NCBI GenBank assembly: GCA_041686345.1
Contig: JAWLEA010000036.1
Coordinates: forward strand, 1 to 25,038
Reading direction: 5' to 3'
Length of the DNA: 25,038 bases
Origin: JAQICJ01 sp041686345
GTDB lineage: Bacteria > Myxococcota_A > Polyangia > HGW-17
The notes under the pieces are model-generated. The model did no database searches and was not told where the DNA came from. It saw nothing but the letters and a program-made list of their open reading frames with translations. This document shows positions 15,477 through 23,743 of the stretch, in pieces (within the stretch, counting starts at the first letter, position 1; each line of letters starts with the position of its first letter). Made by a program: the position numbers and the translations under genes.

Positions 15477-16469
15477 TTAAAAACGAAACATTTTGATATC
15501 GATTCCCTTGGAAACCTCTACCAGAAAACCAAATTTAAAGGTTATAAGCCCAGTATCGGGGTCAACAATTTGTGGTGGAGGATTGGAAAAAGGAGCCGCT
15601 CCCCGGAAAGCTCTGATTGCCTCTTTGTCCAGAAAGGTAAGTCCACTGGGTTTGGTTATTATGATTCGTTTTATTTTTCCTTTGGGGGTAAGACTTATTT
15701 TAAGAACGGTGAGCCAGTTTTTAAACCCGTAAAATGACCCATCGGGATCGTGTTTGCGATAAACTTTACCCGGAGACCACACTTGGGAAACAGCTTCCTT
15801 CAATCTGATGAAAAAACTTGCTCCCACCCATCTTTTGGTTTTGAGAACAGTCTGCTTTCCTGATTTTACTCCTTTAATTTTATCCCGGGCCTTTTTACCC
15901 AATAGTTTGCTGACTTCTTGCTGGGAAAGAGAAAGTTTGAGCTCGGTTTCGGAAGAATCTGGCAAAGTTACCTGCTTGTCCTTTTTGCTTTTGCCTTTAT
16001 CTCCTTTACTCTGCTTATCCTTTTTATCTTCCTTCTCCGGTTTTACCGCAACTTCATTATTTTTAAGCTTTTCCAAATTTTTAACTTCAGTCTTTTGTTT
16101 TTTTTGAGAAGATTTTGGCTTGGAGTCAGTTGGTTTAACCTTGGGCTTGATCTTCTTGATATTTTGTTTTTTTACTTTTATTTTCTTTTCCTTTTTAGCA
16201 TCTTCCCGTTTAACCATTTCCTCCTCGGGATTACTTTTCTTGTCGGTAATTTTATCGGTATCCGCAGACTTTTTCTTTTTGTCGGCTTTTGATTTTTCAA
16301 CTTTTTCCAAAGTCACTACCTGATAATCCTTATCTTGATCAGGATCATCTTCGGAAAAGAAAAACCAGGAAAATAAAAACAAAAAGGCAAAATGCAGCAA
16401 CAGAGATAATAACACTCCGAAAACAGCAAATTTTCTGGTTGTATTTTTTGAATTTTCCAAGTCCTTCAT
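15477..16469 (-). CDS. TonB-family energy transducer
   Basis: This 330-aa protein has the classical TonB layout: a short cytoplasmic N terminus, one membrane anchor (~13-38), a long periplasmic linker (~45-180) very rich in Lys, Glu, Asp and Ser, and a C-terminal TonB-like domain (~215-330). The C-terminal domain holds LTVLKISLTPKGKIKRIIIT (~256-275) and SGLTFLDKEAIRAFRGAAPF (~279-298), matching the TonB C-terminal sequence around V-x-x-SSG-x-x-x-LD-x-A. The linker is far more charged than the usual Pro-rich TonB linker. It would link inner-membrane proton-motive force to outer-membrane proteins, but no exbB, exbD or TonB-dependent receptor is in the window. GAGG lies 8 bases upstream of the ATG. 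Confidence 0.85.
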   Translation of the reverse strand: MKDLENSKNTTRKFAVFGVLLSLLLHFAFLFLFSWFFFSEDDPDQDKDYQVVTLEKVEKSKADKKKKSADTDKITDKKSNPEEEMVKREDAKKEKKIKVKKQNIKKIKPKVKPTDSKPKSSQKKQKTEVKNLEKLKNNEVAVKPEKEDKKDKQSKGDKGKSKKDKQVTLPDSSETELKLSLSQQEVSKLLGKKARDKIKGVKSGKQTVLKTKRWVGASFFIRLKEAVSQVWSPGKVYRKHDPDGSFYGFKNWLTVLKISLTPKGKIKRIIITKPSGLTFLDKEAIRAFRGAAPFSNPPPQIVDPDTGLITFKFGFLVEVSKGIDIKMFRF

Positions 16470-16575
16470 TCACTATTCCTCAAAATAAAAATTTCCCTCA
16501 AATCCAAACCGAATTAGTGGAAAAACTGACTGCAAATTGTAATAATTGACCCATATCTTCTTTTTTGCTATTAAC

Positions 16576-16741
16576 TAGTTCCCATCCAAAAAATGGATGT
16601 CATCGTCTGAATACGGAAATTCATCTCATCTGCTTTGTCATAACTGCTTGAAATAGTGGCAACTATGTCGGCGAAGTTATTCCGCGCATCTGAGACAAAT
16701 TTCTTATCCAGCCAAAAACACCACTTCTGGGATGGGAACTA
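16576..16741 (-). repeat. Palindromic MITE-like element, copy B
   Basis: This full ~166-bp copy is inverted relative to copy A, starting TAGTTCCCATCC and ending GGGATGGGAACTA. The central hairpin has CATAACTGC...GCGAAGTTATT arms. It is followed directly by another end sequence (actagttccc, 16742-16751), so copies may abut here as they do at 23.1-23.5 kb. It accounts for most of the 301-bp gap between the divergent tonB and TPR-lipoprotein genes; the rest looks empty. Confidence 0.85.
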
Positions 16742-16770
16742 ACTAGTTCCCTTCTAAAGAAAGACCTTAA

Positions 16771-17763
16771 ATGAATATACCATCTTTTACAGTGATTTTC
16801 CTGTTTGTTTTTTCAATAGCCTGTAACAATAGCGATTCCTCAAAAACAATAAACAGCGAAACACTGGTAAACACCATCTCTGAAGAAAAAAACAAAAACA
16901 GCACTTCAAACCAGGAAAAAAAGAATGATAATCGCAAAGTCTCAACTGATCAAACTGAAAAAACAAGTGAAAATTCCAGTAGAAACAAAAAAATAGCAAC
17001 CCCTTCCCTGGAAGAAAAACTGAAAAGCCTTAAAATCCCAACAGAACCTCTGGCCAAAGCCCGATTTTTCTTGAAAATGGGATATGGAGCTTCAGCTCTC
17101 GATCTGCTCAAGAAAAATCAGGGAAAATATGCCCAGGATTTTAAATACTGGTTATGCAGACTGGAGTCGGCTTATCTGACTACAGCATACAAAGATGCTG
17201 AAATCAGCATAAAAAAAGCTTTGGAAATAACAACCAACAAAGTTAAAAAACATAAAATATATCTGCTGCAAGGCAAAATTCTCAACAATCGCAAAAAATA
17301 TACATCTGCAATAAAAATACTGCAAAAAGCTATTGCTCTTAAACCCGAAGATATAAATGCCAGGCTGGAAATTTTTCCTATTTTGAAACGTTTTAAAAAA
17401 GTTTCACTTTTCAAAAAGATACTGCAAAAAGGCCTTGATTCCCATCCTGATTCAGGATTATTGCAATTGGCAAAAGTTGACCTTCTTTTTCTGGAAAGAA
17501 ATCGCAAATCAGCTTTGGAACTACTTAAACAAATAAGTTCCCAAACCAAATACAAGGGTTTTGTCCGAGCCAAGGCTCTGGATCGTCTTGGAATCAACCT
17601 CGCAACCTCAGATCGCAAATCAGCTTTGCAATTATTAAAAAGATGTCGTAAACTTTTTCCTAAATACGGGTGCACTGGAACAGAAGTGAAGTTGTCTCCA
17701 CCCGATCCTAGACATCCCTGGCGTCGTATTCGATCCCTAAAACGAGGAAATTACAAAAAATAG
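16771..17763 (+). CDS. TPR-containing lipoprotein
   Basis: This is a 330-aa lipoprotein with signal segment ~5-17, lipobox SIAC and Cys18. Residues 19-80 are a low-complexity Ser/Asn/Lys/Glu linker. Residues ~95-290 are helical repeats of TPR type: AKARFFLKMGYGASALDLLKK (~95-115), then AYKDAEISIKKALEI (~139-153), KIYLLQGKILNNRKKYTSAI (~162-181) and LQKAIALKPEDINARLE (~184-200). The C terminus is basic. Probably a periplasmic scaffold; partner unknown. A ribosome site is not obvious. The element copy lies just upstream, and the PKD-like lipoprotein gene begins 3 bases after the stop, so the two are surely cotranscribed. Confidence 0.75.
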   Translation: MNIPSFTVIFLFVFSIACNNSDSSKTINSETLVNTISEEKNKNSTSNQEKKNDNRKVSTDQTEKTSENSSRNKKIATPSLEEKLKSLKIPTEPLAKARFFLKMGYGASALDLLKKNQGKYAQDFKYWLCRLESAYLTTAYKDAEISIKKALEITTNKVKKHKIYLLQGKILNNRKKYTSAIKILQKAIALKPEDINARLEIFPILKRFKKVSLFKKILQKGLDSHPDSGLLQLAKVDLLFLERNRKSALELLKQISSQTKYKGFVRAKALDRLGINLATSDRKSALQLLKRCRKLFPKYGCTGTEVKLSPPDPRHPWRRIRSLKRGNYKK

Positions 17764-17766
17764 CCC

Positions 17767-18228
17767 ATGAATTTTTTCCAAATTATTTTTTCCATATTTT
17801 GTACAACAATTATTTTTCTGAGCAGTTGTGAAGTTCAGGAAGACGACGGTTGGCCTCCCGTAGCTCGTGTTTTTGCAGAACCGGCTTATGTTCCCAAAGG
17901 ACAAACAAGTGAAATCACCCTGGATGCAAGAAAATCATGTGATGCTCTCGATTATCCAAGTTTTTGCGATGCTTCCGAAGACGGAGACGGTTGCCCCTCA
18001 ATCTGTCCCGGTGGTATAACCTACAGTTGGAATATTCCAGGCAAAACAGGCAATATTCGTTCCTTAACCAACACCTATTCCCTGATTAACGTCGATGTCA
18101 ATATTGATCGCCCTGTAGAAATCATTCTCACTGTCACCGACTGCGACGGCAAATCAGCCTCCAAAAGTATCTGGCTGGGAATTACCGAATCCACAAATAA
18201 TTCACCTGACGCCAATAATCAAGAATAA
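17767..18228 (+). CDS. Small lipoprotein with a PKD-like domain
   Basis: This is a 153-aa lipoprotein with signal segment ~4-20, lipobox LSSC and Cys21. Residues ~30-140 resemble a PKD/Ig-like beta-sandwich: an EITLDARKSCD start, ITYSWNIPGK (~84-93) and VEIILTVTDCDGKSASKSIW (~117-136), where TVTDxxGxxAS is typical of PKD domains. An insertion with several cysteines and Asp/Gly-rich sequence (DASEDGDGCPSICPGG, ~68-83) lies between strands. The role is unknown. It starts 3 bases after the TPR lipoprotein stop; GAGG sits inside the upstream gene, rather far from the ATG, so translational coupling is likely. Confidence 0.7.
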   Translation: MNFFQIIFSIFCTTIIFLSSCEVQEDDGWPPVARVFAEPAYVPKGQTSEITLDARKSCDALDYPSFCDASEDGDGCPSICPGGITYSWNIPGKTGNIRSLTNTYSLINVDVNIDRPVEIILTVTDCDGKSASKSIWLGITESTNNSPDANNQE

Positions 18229-18322
18229 AAGAGGATCATCTTTGTCGGTAAAAGCTTGGCTGGGAAATGTATGGGCTTACCTGATGATAAAAAGAGTTTT
18301 CATTATTCTTGCTGAATCTTGT

Positions 18323-18994
18323 TTAGAATAACATGGTTTTGAGAGAATTACCCACAATTGAATGAAAGCGAGAAATCGAGTCGAACCCTATGCCCATATA
18401 AGCCACAATCAAAGCATAAAAATAAAGATTCAACCCGGGCAACAGCAAAAACGAATAAAAAATACCTGCTTCCTGCAAATCCGATTGGCCCAAGTGTGTT
18501 TCTCCAAAAGTTGAAATTAAATGATAGGAAATAGTTATTCCCAAAACCAACTGGCGAGTGAACGGGGAAAAACCGAACAATTTGCTTAATCCTATTGCAA
18601 CCATGGAAAAAGTTGGGAAAAAATATGGAGACAGGGTAATCAACCAGTTACCCTTGCCCAAATATGTTGTAAGACCGCCATTTCTGTAAGAAGTGCTGAT
18701 TCCGGTAACCCGGTGGAAAGTAAGCAGGGCAAAAAGAGCATGGGTCAATTCATGTTCAAGAGTTGAAAACCAAGTTCCCCAGATTGGATTCCGAAAAAAA
18801 AACTTCCAAAGAAGAAAATATCCGGCGATACCACCCCAAAAAGCATAATTGTCCAACAGTTGAGACCAATTCCATTTGCCGTGATAAAAGGCTGAAATAA
18901 TCCCGGGAACCATGAAAATCGAAAACAAGGCTGCCGGCCATTTTATTAAATAAAATAATTTATCAAATTTACTGTGCAGATTAAAAGGAAGCAA
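18323..18994 (-). CDS. M50-like integral membrane zinc metallopeptidase
   Basis: This is a 223-aa membrane protein with about six hydrophobic segments. HELTHALFALLTFH (81-94) contains the HExxH zinc motif within a membrane-associated helix, as in M50 site-2-protease relatives. GNWLITLSPYFFPTFSMVAI (115-134) matches the conserved GNW...APYFFP region of the M50B-like group, and SDLQEAG (171-177) could supply the third ligand. Family members cleave transmembrane substrates or act as uncharacterised membrane proteins. The start is a TTG: AGGTGA (19004-18999) is well spaced for it, and this ribosome site overlaps the stop codon of the upstream lipoprotein. Third gene of the S9 peptidase operon. 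Confidence 0.75.
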   Translation of the reverse strand: MLPFNLHSKFDKLFYLIKWPAALFSIFMVPGIISAFYHGKWNWSQLLDNYAFWGGIAGYFLLWKFFFRNPIWGTWFSTLEHELTHALFALLTFHRVTGISTSYRNGGLTTYLGKGNWLITLSPYFFPTFSMVAIGLSKLFGFSPFTRQLVLGITISYHLISTFGETHLGQSDLQEAGIFYSFLLLPGLNLYFYALIVAYMGIGFDSISRFHSIVGNSLKTMLF

Positions 18995-18998
18995 AATT

Positions 18999-20453
18999 TC
19001 ACCTGTTGGGAATTGAACGTAAAATGGTTCCGTTCTCCATACCGATAAAGATATTCTGTTTCCACCAACCGATACTTACCGGCTTTTGTGGAACAGTCTG
19101 AGAAAGCAGATTATCAAATTGATTCAGAGTTCCATCTCCCTGCAAAAGCCCAAATTTGAGTACCCAGGAAGAACTTACCGGAAGAGGATAGGTGTTACCC
19201 TGGAGATAAAGTACGAGGCAGCGATCATAATCAAAACAGTAGAAATCAAGTACCGTATAATCAGAAAGAGCATCAACCGGAGTTAATTGATCATTTTCGA
19301 GAAGGCGCACTCCCCAGGTGAGCTCACTTCCTATATTCACTCCATTGAGCAGAGTCAAATTTGAACTGAGGGGATAAGTATCCATAACAAAAAAGTCTGA
19401 AGCCTCCATGTATTCTGAAAGTTCCTGACCATTCCAGGTATAGCTCAATCCGTAAGTTGTACCTTCCGAGCTGTAGTAACCGAAGATATAAAGCTTCTCA
19501 TTGTGAACAGCAAGACTGGTAAAGCGATGATCCCCGGGAGGTTGGGGATGAGTCAACTGTTGTACAATCTCGAAGTTTTCACCTCCGTCTGTGGAAACCC
19601 ACAAAAACGCATTGACGGTTGAATTATTGTAATCGTCCATGTTGCCACCACTGCCACAGGCATAGATTTTATCACCCCAGACAGCAACATCATGAACATG
19701 CCAGGCAAATTCAAGGGTTCTGCTTTTGTACCAGTTGCCACCCTTCTCCAGAAAATAAACATTGCCCATGAGATCGTCTTCAGTTGCATCAACTCCAGGA
19801 ATCAACAGGAGATCTTCATGAACCCGGTAAAAACTGATTTCTTCTTCGTCTACTGCAAAATCCGCCTGCAGAGAAGAAGCATCAAGGGAAGTAAAATAAC
19901 GGGGTTCAATAGTACTGATCCTGCCCAGATTATGGGTGGCGTCTCCGTAGCCCAGATAAAAATTACCATCAAATACCTGAAGATCACTGATGGAACGATT
20001 GAAATTCATAATACCAAGTTCACTGGCTCCAGCAGTAATATAATCTTCGACAGGAGCAGCCCATAGCTCGGCAAGTTGGAAAGAAAGTTCCTCAATATCC
20101 CTGGGAGGCAGAATTTCAATTTCATGGACAAGTATATTCTCATGCTTTGAATCGGAACAGACAATACTCATGAGACAGGTTAAATCGGCAAGCGGTTCTT
20201 GAGCCTTGAAAAAATAAAGACCGGCTGTAATCTGCCCACCGCAACTGTCATTATCTCCAACAAAAACTTCGAGTTCATCGCCATCCGGATCCTGGCAACC
20301 TGGAAGGAACTCAAAGGTATCGTAGAGATTTACACTATCGCCGGGGGAATTTGCAAATTCCGGAGGATGGTTTTTCTTTTTGTTATCACAACCGACAACC
20401 AGTAAAAAAACAAAACAGCCGAAAATAAAACTAAAAATTGGTTTGAACTGCAT
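18999..20453 (-). CDS. Lipoprotein with Ig/cadherin-like and beta-propeller-like regions
   Basis: This is a 484-aa lipoprotein from the chosen ATG at 20453 (lipobox LVVGC, Cys22), preceded by AGGTG at suitable spacing. An in-frame ATG 33 bases upstream lacks a ribosome site and would spoil the signal peptide. Residues ~30-115 resemble a cadherin/PKD-like module (PPEF..., GCQDPDGDELEV) with four or more cysteines. Residues ~130-484 have repeated short strands and an Asp-box-like WVSTDGGENFE, suggesting a beta-propeller. No catalytic motif was recognised. It lies 41 bases after the S9 peptidase gene and 4 bases before the M50-like gene. Confidence 0.7.
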   Translation of the reverse strand: MQFKPIFSFIFGCFVFLLVVGCDNKKKNHPPEFANSPGDSVNLYDTFEFLPGCQDPDGDELEVFVGDNDSCGGQITAGLYFFKAQEPLADLTCLMSIVCSDSKHENILVHEIEILPPRDIEELSFQLAELWAAPVEDYITAGASELGIMNFNRSISDLQVFDGNFYLGYGDATHNLGRISTIEPRYFTSLDASSLQADFAVDEEEISFYRVHEDLLLIPGVDATEDDLMGNVYFLEKGGNWYKSRTLEFAWHVHDVAVWGDKIYACGSGGNMDDYNNSTVNAFLWVSTDGGENFEIVQQLTHPQPPGDHRFTSLAVHNEKLYIFGYYSSEGTTYGLSYTWNGQELSEYMEASDFFVMDTYPLSSNLTLLNGVNIGSELTWGVRLLENDQLTPVDALSDYTVLDFYCFDYDRCLVLYLQGNTYPLPVSSSWVLKFGLLQGDGTLNQFDNLLSQTVPQKPVSIGWWKQNIFIGMENGTILRSIPNR

Positions 20454-20494
20454 AATCACACCTGAAACCCGTATAGGAAATTGCAAAACTGGAA

Positions 20495-23026
20495 TTAGTG
20501 GATAATCATTAATTTGCTGGTAAAGAAACTGGTGATCTGATCAAGAACATGGAAGCGAGTATTGTCCCCCCACAGACTGTGAGCTCTGCCTGGATAGAGC
20601 ATCATTTCAAAAGGAATTTTTTTATCCTGAAATGATTTGAACACTCTGAGAGAATTTTGCAAAAGAACATTGTCATCACTCATCCCGTGCATGATTAAAA
20701 AAGGAGAACTCAGATTCTCCAGCTCTTTTTCATTGATATTGGCTCTTTTGTAAACCTTTGGAACCTGATTAGGCAAACCAAGATAACGTTCGGTGTAATG
20801 GGTATCATAAAGGGTCCAGTCAGTAGGTGGAGCAATTGCAACTCCGGCAGCATAGGTGGGTTTGGCTCGAAGTAAAGTTGCCATAACTGCATAACCGCCA
20901 TAACTCCAACCCCAAACCCCTATCCTGTTTCCGTCCACATCGTGTTTACGGTAGAGATAGTTATAGGCCGCCATGGAGTCTTCAATTTCAAATTTGCCAA
21001 AATTATGGTAGGGAGCTTTGGCAAATTCGCGATCACGGTAAGTACCGCCTCTGCCATCCACTATAAGCACATAAAAACCTTTACCAGCCATATATTGAGC
21101 CCATAGGTTATAGGTGGAATTTTTTCTTCTTACATAATGACCATGGGGTCCACCGTAAACATTGACTATTGCCGGATGTTTTTTAACCCCCTTTTGACGA
21201 CTGCGGGGTTTGAATTCAAGTGCGTTAAGATGGATATAAACACCTTTTAACTGACTGTCTTCAACTTTGATTGTTAATTCCCGGGGTTTGGGCAATTTTG
21301 CCACAAGAGGATCGAACTTTTCGACAGGAGGAACTTTTTTCAGCAATTTTCCACTTGCATCCCTGATCAGAAGTTTTTCACCGGTGTGAATATTGCTGTG
21401 ACGATGAAGAAATTTGCGACCGTCAGGAGCAACCAGCGCTGAATGCCAACCAGTTCCTGAAACAGCTCGGATAACTGAAGAACTACGGTTATAGTTCCAC
21501 TTGAAAATCAATTTTTCTTTACCATATCTGTAAAAAACTGAAACCCAGACAACCTGCTCTTTTTCATCGTGAAATATAACTTTATCAAACCAGTATCCAT
21601 TTTGTAAAGGCATGAATTTTCTTTGCAATTTGCCCTTTTCATACCAGCCCAGATAGAGATTTTTAGTCAGGCGACTTTTGGCTGTAGCCTCAATATATTT
21701 ATAACATTCTCCACAATTATTCTTGATTTGGTTGAGCTGCTCGGAAGAAAATTGTTTGAGGCGGAACTTGGTAAAGGAATTGGGGAGCTTGGCTTTTTGG
21801 AAATAACCACAACTGCCGCATTGTCTTTTCATGGCATTGAATCTGGAAGCATTACAGTATTTTTGTTTCCATTGTTCAGTGCTGAAGAAAAACTTGTTGC
21901 TTTTTTTAAAAAAGCGAAGATCTTTATTCAATTCAACCCAAGCTTCATCGACTTCAGTAATTATGGTGGAGCACTTGCCATTTGCAATTCGACAACGGTT
22001 GAGCTTGAGTTCTTGCTGGGAGCGGTTTTGTGTTTGAATTGCAACCTGGTTTTTATTGATCCATTTAACTCTGGGAATATATTCATAAGCTGGTAGTTTG
22101 AACCAGCGAATTTTGCCTCCTCTGAATCCAACCACTCCGGTTTCTACTTTGGCATTGTGTTTGCCTGCAGAAGGATAACGTTGTTTGACTACCTTGAAGG
22201 AATCACTGCCTACTTCAATTCTTTTGCGTATGGGAACCTGGTTTTCATCTACCTTGAGAAAAGCAAGGTGGCGGCTGTCGGGAGACCACCAATAACCACG
22301 ATAACGCCCCATTTCCTCCTGAGCAACAAACTCACTGAGTCCAAAAGTAATGTTTTTATCCTTCGATTGGGCAATCTTGAAGGTTTTTCCTTCGGCAAGC
22401 ATCTGTACATAAAGATTTCCCTGCTTCACATATGAAATCTTTTTTCCATCGGGAGAAAAAGTTGGATCTATTTCAGCTGCGGAATCATTGGTTATTTTTT
22501 CAGTCTTATTGGTTTTGAGGTTGTACAAGTAAAGATCCCCGGATAAGGGGAAAAGAATTTTCTGGCCGGAAGGGTGCCAATAATAACTGACAATTCCAGT
22601 TCTGGACATTCTCTGTCTTTCCCTGGCAGCTTTCTCTCTGGCACTTTCAACAATTTTATCTGCCACATCTTTTGATTTGACCAGAGGCTTCAATTTGTTG
22701 TTTTTAAAATCATAGGCCCAGAGATCATTGAAATTGTCCTTGCCCGCCTTGAGAAAAGTCAGAAATTTTGCATCAGGAGACCACTTTAATTTACGCACCT
22801 GTTTACCTAAATATGCACCAGTCGCAACTTTGTTAAGATCAAGAACAATCTTGGGAGTGGTAAACTGGAAGTTTTTTCCTTCATGCTTGTGTTTGGAACC
22901 CCGTTTGGCAGTTTTGAATTTAACTGGGGAAGGACAGGTCGGACATGTTCTCCCGCAGGAGAAAAACACCAGAAAAGCAGAAACAAAAAGGAACAGGTTG
23001 TTATTAATTGCGAAACGGCTTTTCAT
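20495..23026 (-). CDS. DPP-IV-like S9 peptidase with a Cys-rich insertion
   Basis: This is an 843-aa exported peptidase, numbered from ATG 23026, chosen because AAGGAG lies 6 bases upstream; an ATG 45 bases further upstream lacks this. Signal segment ~9-23 with FFSC (Cys24), possibly a lipoprotein, followed by CPTC. Residues ~60-580 form the beta-propeller; the QEEMGRYRGYWWSPD motif with the double Glu (237-238) is typical of dipeptidyl-peptidase IV-type S9B enzymes that bind a free N terminus. The C-terminal alpha/beta hydrolase has GWSYGG (706-711, Ser708), MSDDNV with Asp785, and GRAHSLWG with His816. An insertion (~385-450) holds CGSCGY and CGECYKY with two other cysteines and is unusual for the family. 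It probably trims peptides in the periplasm or at the outer membrane. First gene of a three-gene operon. Confidence 0.92.
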   Translation of the reverse strand: MKSRFAINNNLFLFVSAFLVFFSCGRTCPTCPSPVKFKTAKRGSKHKHEGKNFQFTTPKIVLDLNKVATGAYLGKQVRKLKWSPDAKFLTFLKAGKDNFNDLWAYDFKNNKLKPLVKSKDVADKIVESAREKAARERQRMSRTGIVSYYWHPSGQKILFPLSGDLYLYNLKTNKTEKITNDSAAEIDPTFSPDGKKISYVKQGNLYVQMLAEGKTFKIAQSKDKNITFGLSEFVAQEEMGRYRGYWWSPDSRHLAFLKVDENQVPIRKRIEVGSDSFKVVKQRYPSAGKHNAKVETGVVGFRGGKIRWFKLPAYEYIPRVKWINKNQVAIQTQNRSQQELKLNRCRIANGKCSTIITEVDEAWVELNKDLRFFKKSNKFFFSTEQWKQKYCNASRFNAMKRQCGSCGYFQKAKLPNSFTKFRLKQFSSEQLNQIKNNCGECYKYIEATAKSRLTKNLYLGWYEKGKLQRKFMPLQNGYWFDKVIFHDEKEQVVWVSVFYRYGKEKLIFKWNYNRSSSVIRAVSGTGWHSALVAPDGRKFLHRHSNIHTGEKLLIRDASGKLLKKVPPVEKFDPLVAKLPKPRELTIKVEDSQLKGVYIHLNALEFKPRSRQKGVKKHPAIVNVYGGPHGHYVRRKNSTYNLWAQYMAGKGFYVLIVDGRGGTYRDREFAKAPYHNFGKFEIEDSMAAYNYLYRKHDVDGNRIGVWGWSYGGYAVMATLLRAKPTYAAGVAIAPPTDWTLYDTHYTERYLGLPNQVPKVYKRANINEKELENLSSPFLIMHGMSDDNVLLQNSLRVFKSFQDKKIPFEMMLYPGRAHSLWGDNTRFHVLDQITSFFTSKLMIIH

Positions 23027-23083
23027 TGCAAACTCCTTTGGAGACTCAACAGAATTCCAATAGAATTCCAATCAAAACGATTA

Positions 23084-23246
23084 TAAAGTTTTCGTCCCGG
23101 AATGAGGGTTATTGGCTGAGCAAGAAGTTGGATTGAGATGCACGGAATAACTCCAAGTTGATGCTATTTTAATTAAGTTGAGACAAAGCAGATCAATTCA
23201 AATTCCATACTTCAGACTGTGTCCTTCCTTTTGGGGATGGGAACTA
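23084..23246 (+). repeat. Palindromic MITE-like element, copy C
   Basis: This is a full-length, diverged copy in the same orientation as copy A. Its left end is decayed (taaagttttcgtcccgg) while its right end (ggggatgggaacta) is intact. The central part shows ggaataactcc...aattaagttgag arms. It lies just upstream of the S9 peptidase start, in the region where the operon promoter would be. Confidence 0.8.
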
Positions 23247-23303
23247 TCAAAGCCAAACATAATCAGAATAAAGAACAGTTTAACAAACTATTTGATATTT
23301 ATC

Positions 23304-23466
23304 TAGTTCCCATCCCAGAAGTGGTGTTTTCGGCTGGGGAAGAAATTGGATTGAGATGCGCGGAATAACTTCGCAGACATAGTTTATGCTATTTCAAGAA
23401 GTTATGACAAAACTGATCAATTCAATTTCCGTCGTCAGACGATGACATCCATTTTTGGGATGGGGG
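23304..23466 (+). repeat. Palindromic MITE-like element, copy D
   Basis: This is the best-preserved copy, running from tagttcccatcccagaagtgg to tccatttttgggatggg. Its 5' arm (23304-~23382) and the reverse complement of its 3' arm align across the whole length, including TAGTTCCCATCCCA, GGAAATTG and ATAACTTC blocks. The right end runs into a G-tract where a further partial copy starts. Confidence 0.88.
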
Positions 23467-23540
23467 GGGGTAGTGACTGAGGAAAAAAATTTCTTCAGAT
23501 GCAAGTAACAACCTCGCAAACATGGTTATTTTATCTACTG
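23467..23540 (+). repeat. Partial palindromic element abutting copy D
   Basis: The stretch gggggtagtgactgagg to catggttattttatc matches the left arm of copy A (gggggttattgactgaatg ... acatagttgccactatttc) with internal deletions. It lacks the outer end and the right arm. Confidence 0.65.
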
Positions 23541-23743
23541 ACCCGCTAAATTGGACCAGTGAGATTTTGACACCTGTAATATATTGACAATTTTATGCTG
23601 GGAAATTAAACCAATAGAGTATCTGGTTTAGATTTCAGGGCCGGGAAATAAAATCGGATATTAATTTGTTGCAAACTATTATAGTTGTAAAATACATTGT
23701 CATACCATATTCTCCAGGAATTCCAGACTGAGAAGGCCAAAAC
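23541..23743. other. AT-rich leader upstream of the GAF-like gene
   Basis: This stretch contains tgacccgctaaattggacca and then gtgagattttgacacctg at 23539-23577, which looks like a conserved, transposon-end type sequence, but no transposase is present. The remainder is AT-rich and should hold the promoter of the downstream genes; no confident -10/-35 pair was seen. AGAAGG precedes the ATG at 23744. Confidence 0.4.

Noticed and set aside
15918..16292. 124-codon plus-strand hydrophobic ORF opposite tonB
   Set aside because: Its Phe/Leu-rich sequence is the complement of the Lys/Glu-rich TonB linker, a common artefact.
23084..23540. CRISPR-like array
   Set aside because: The repeats are ~165 bp, palindromic, not regularly spaced by unique spacers, and no cas genes are present.
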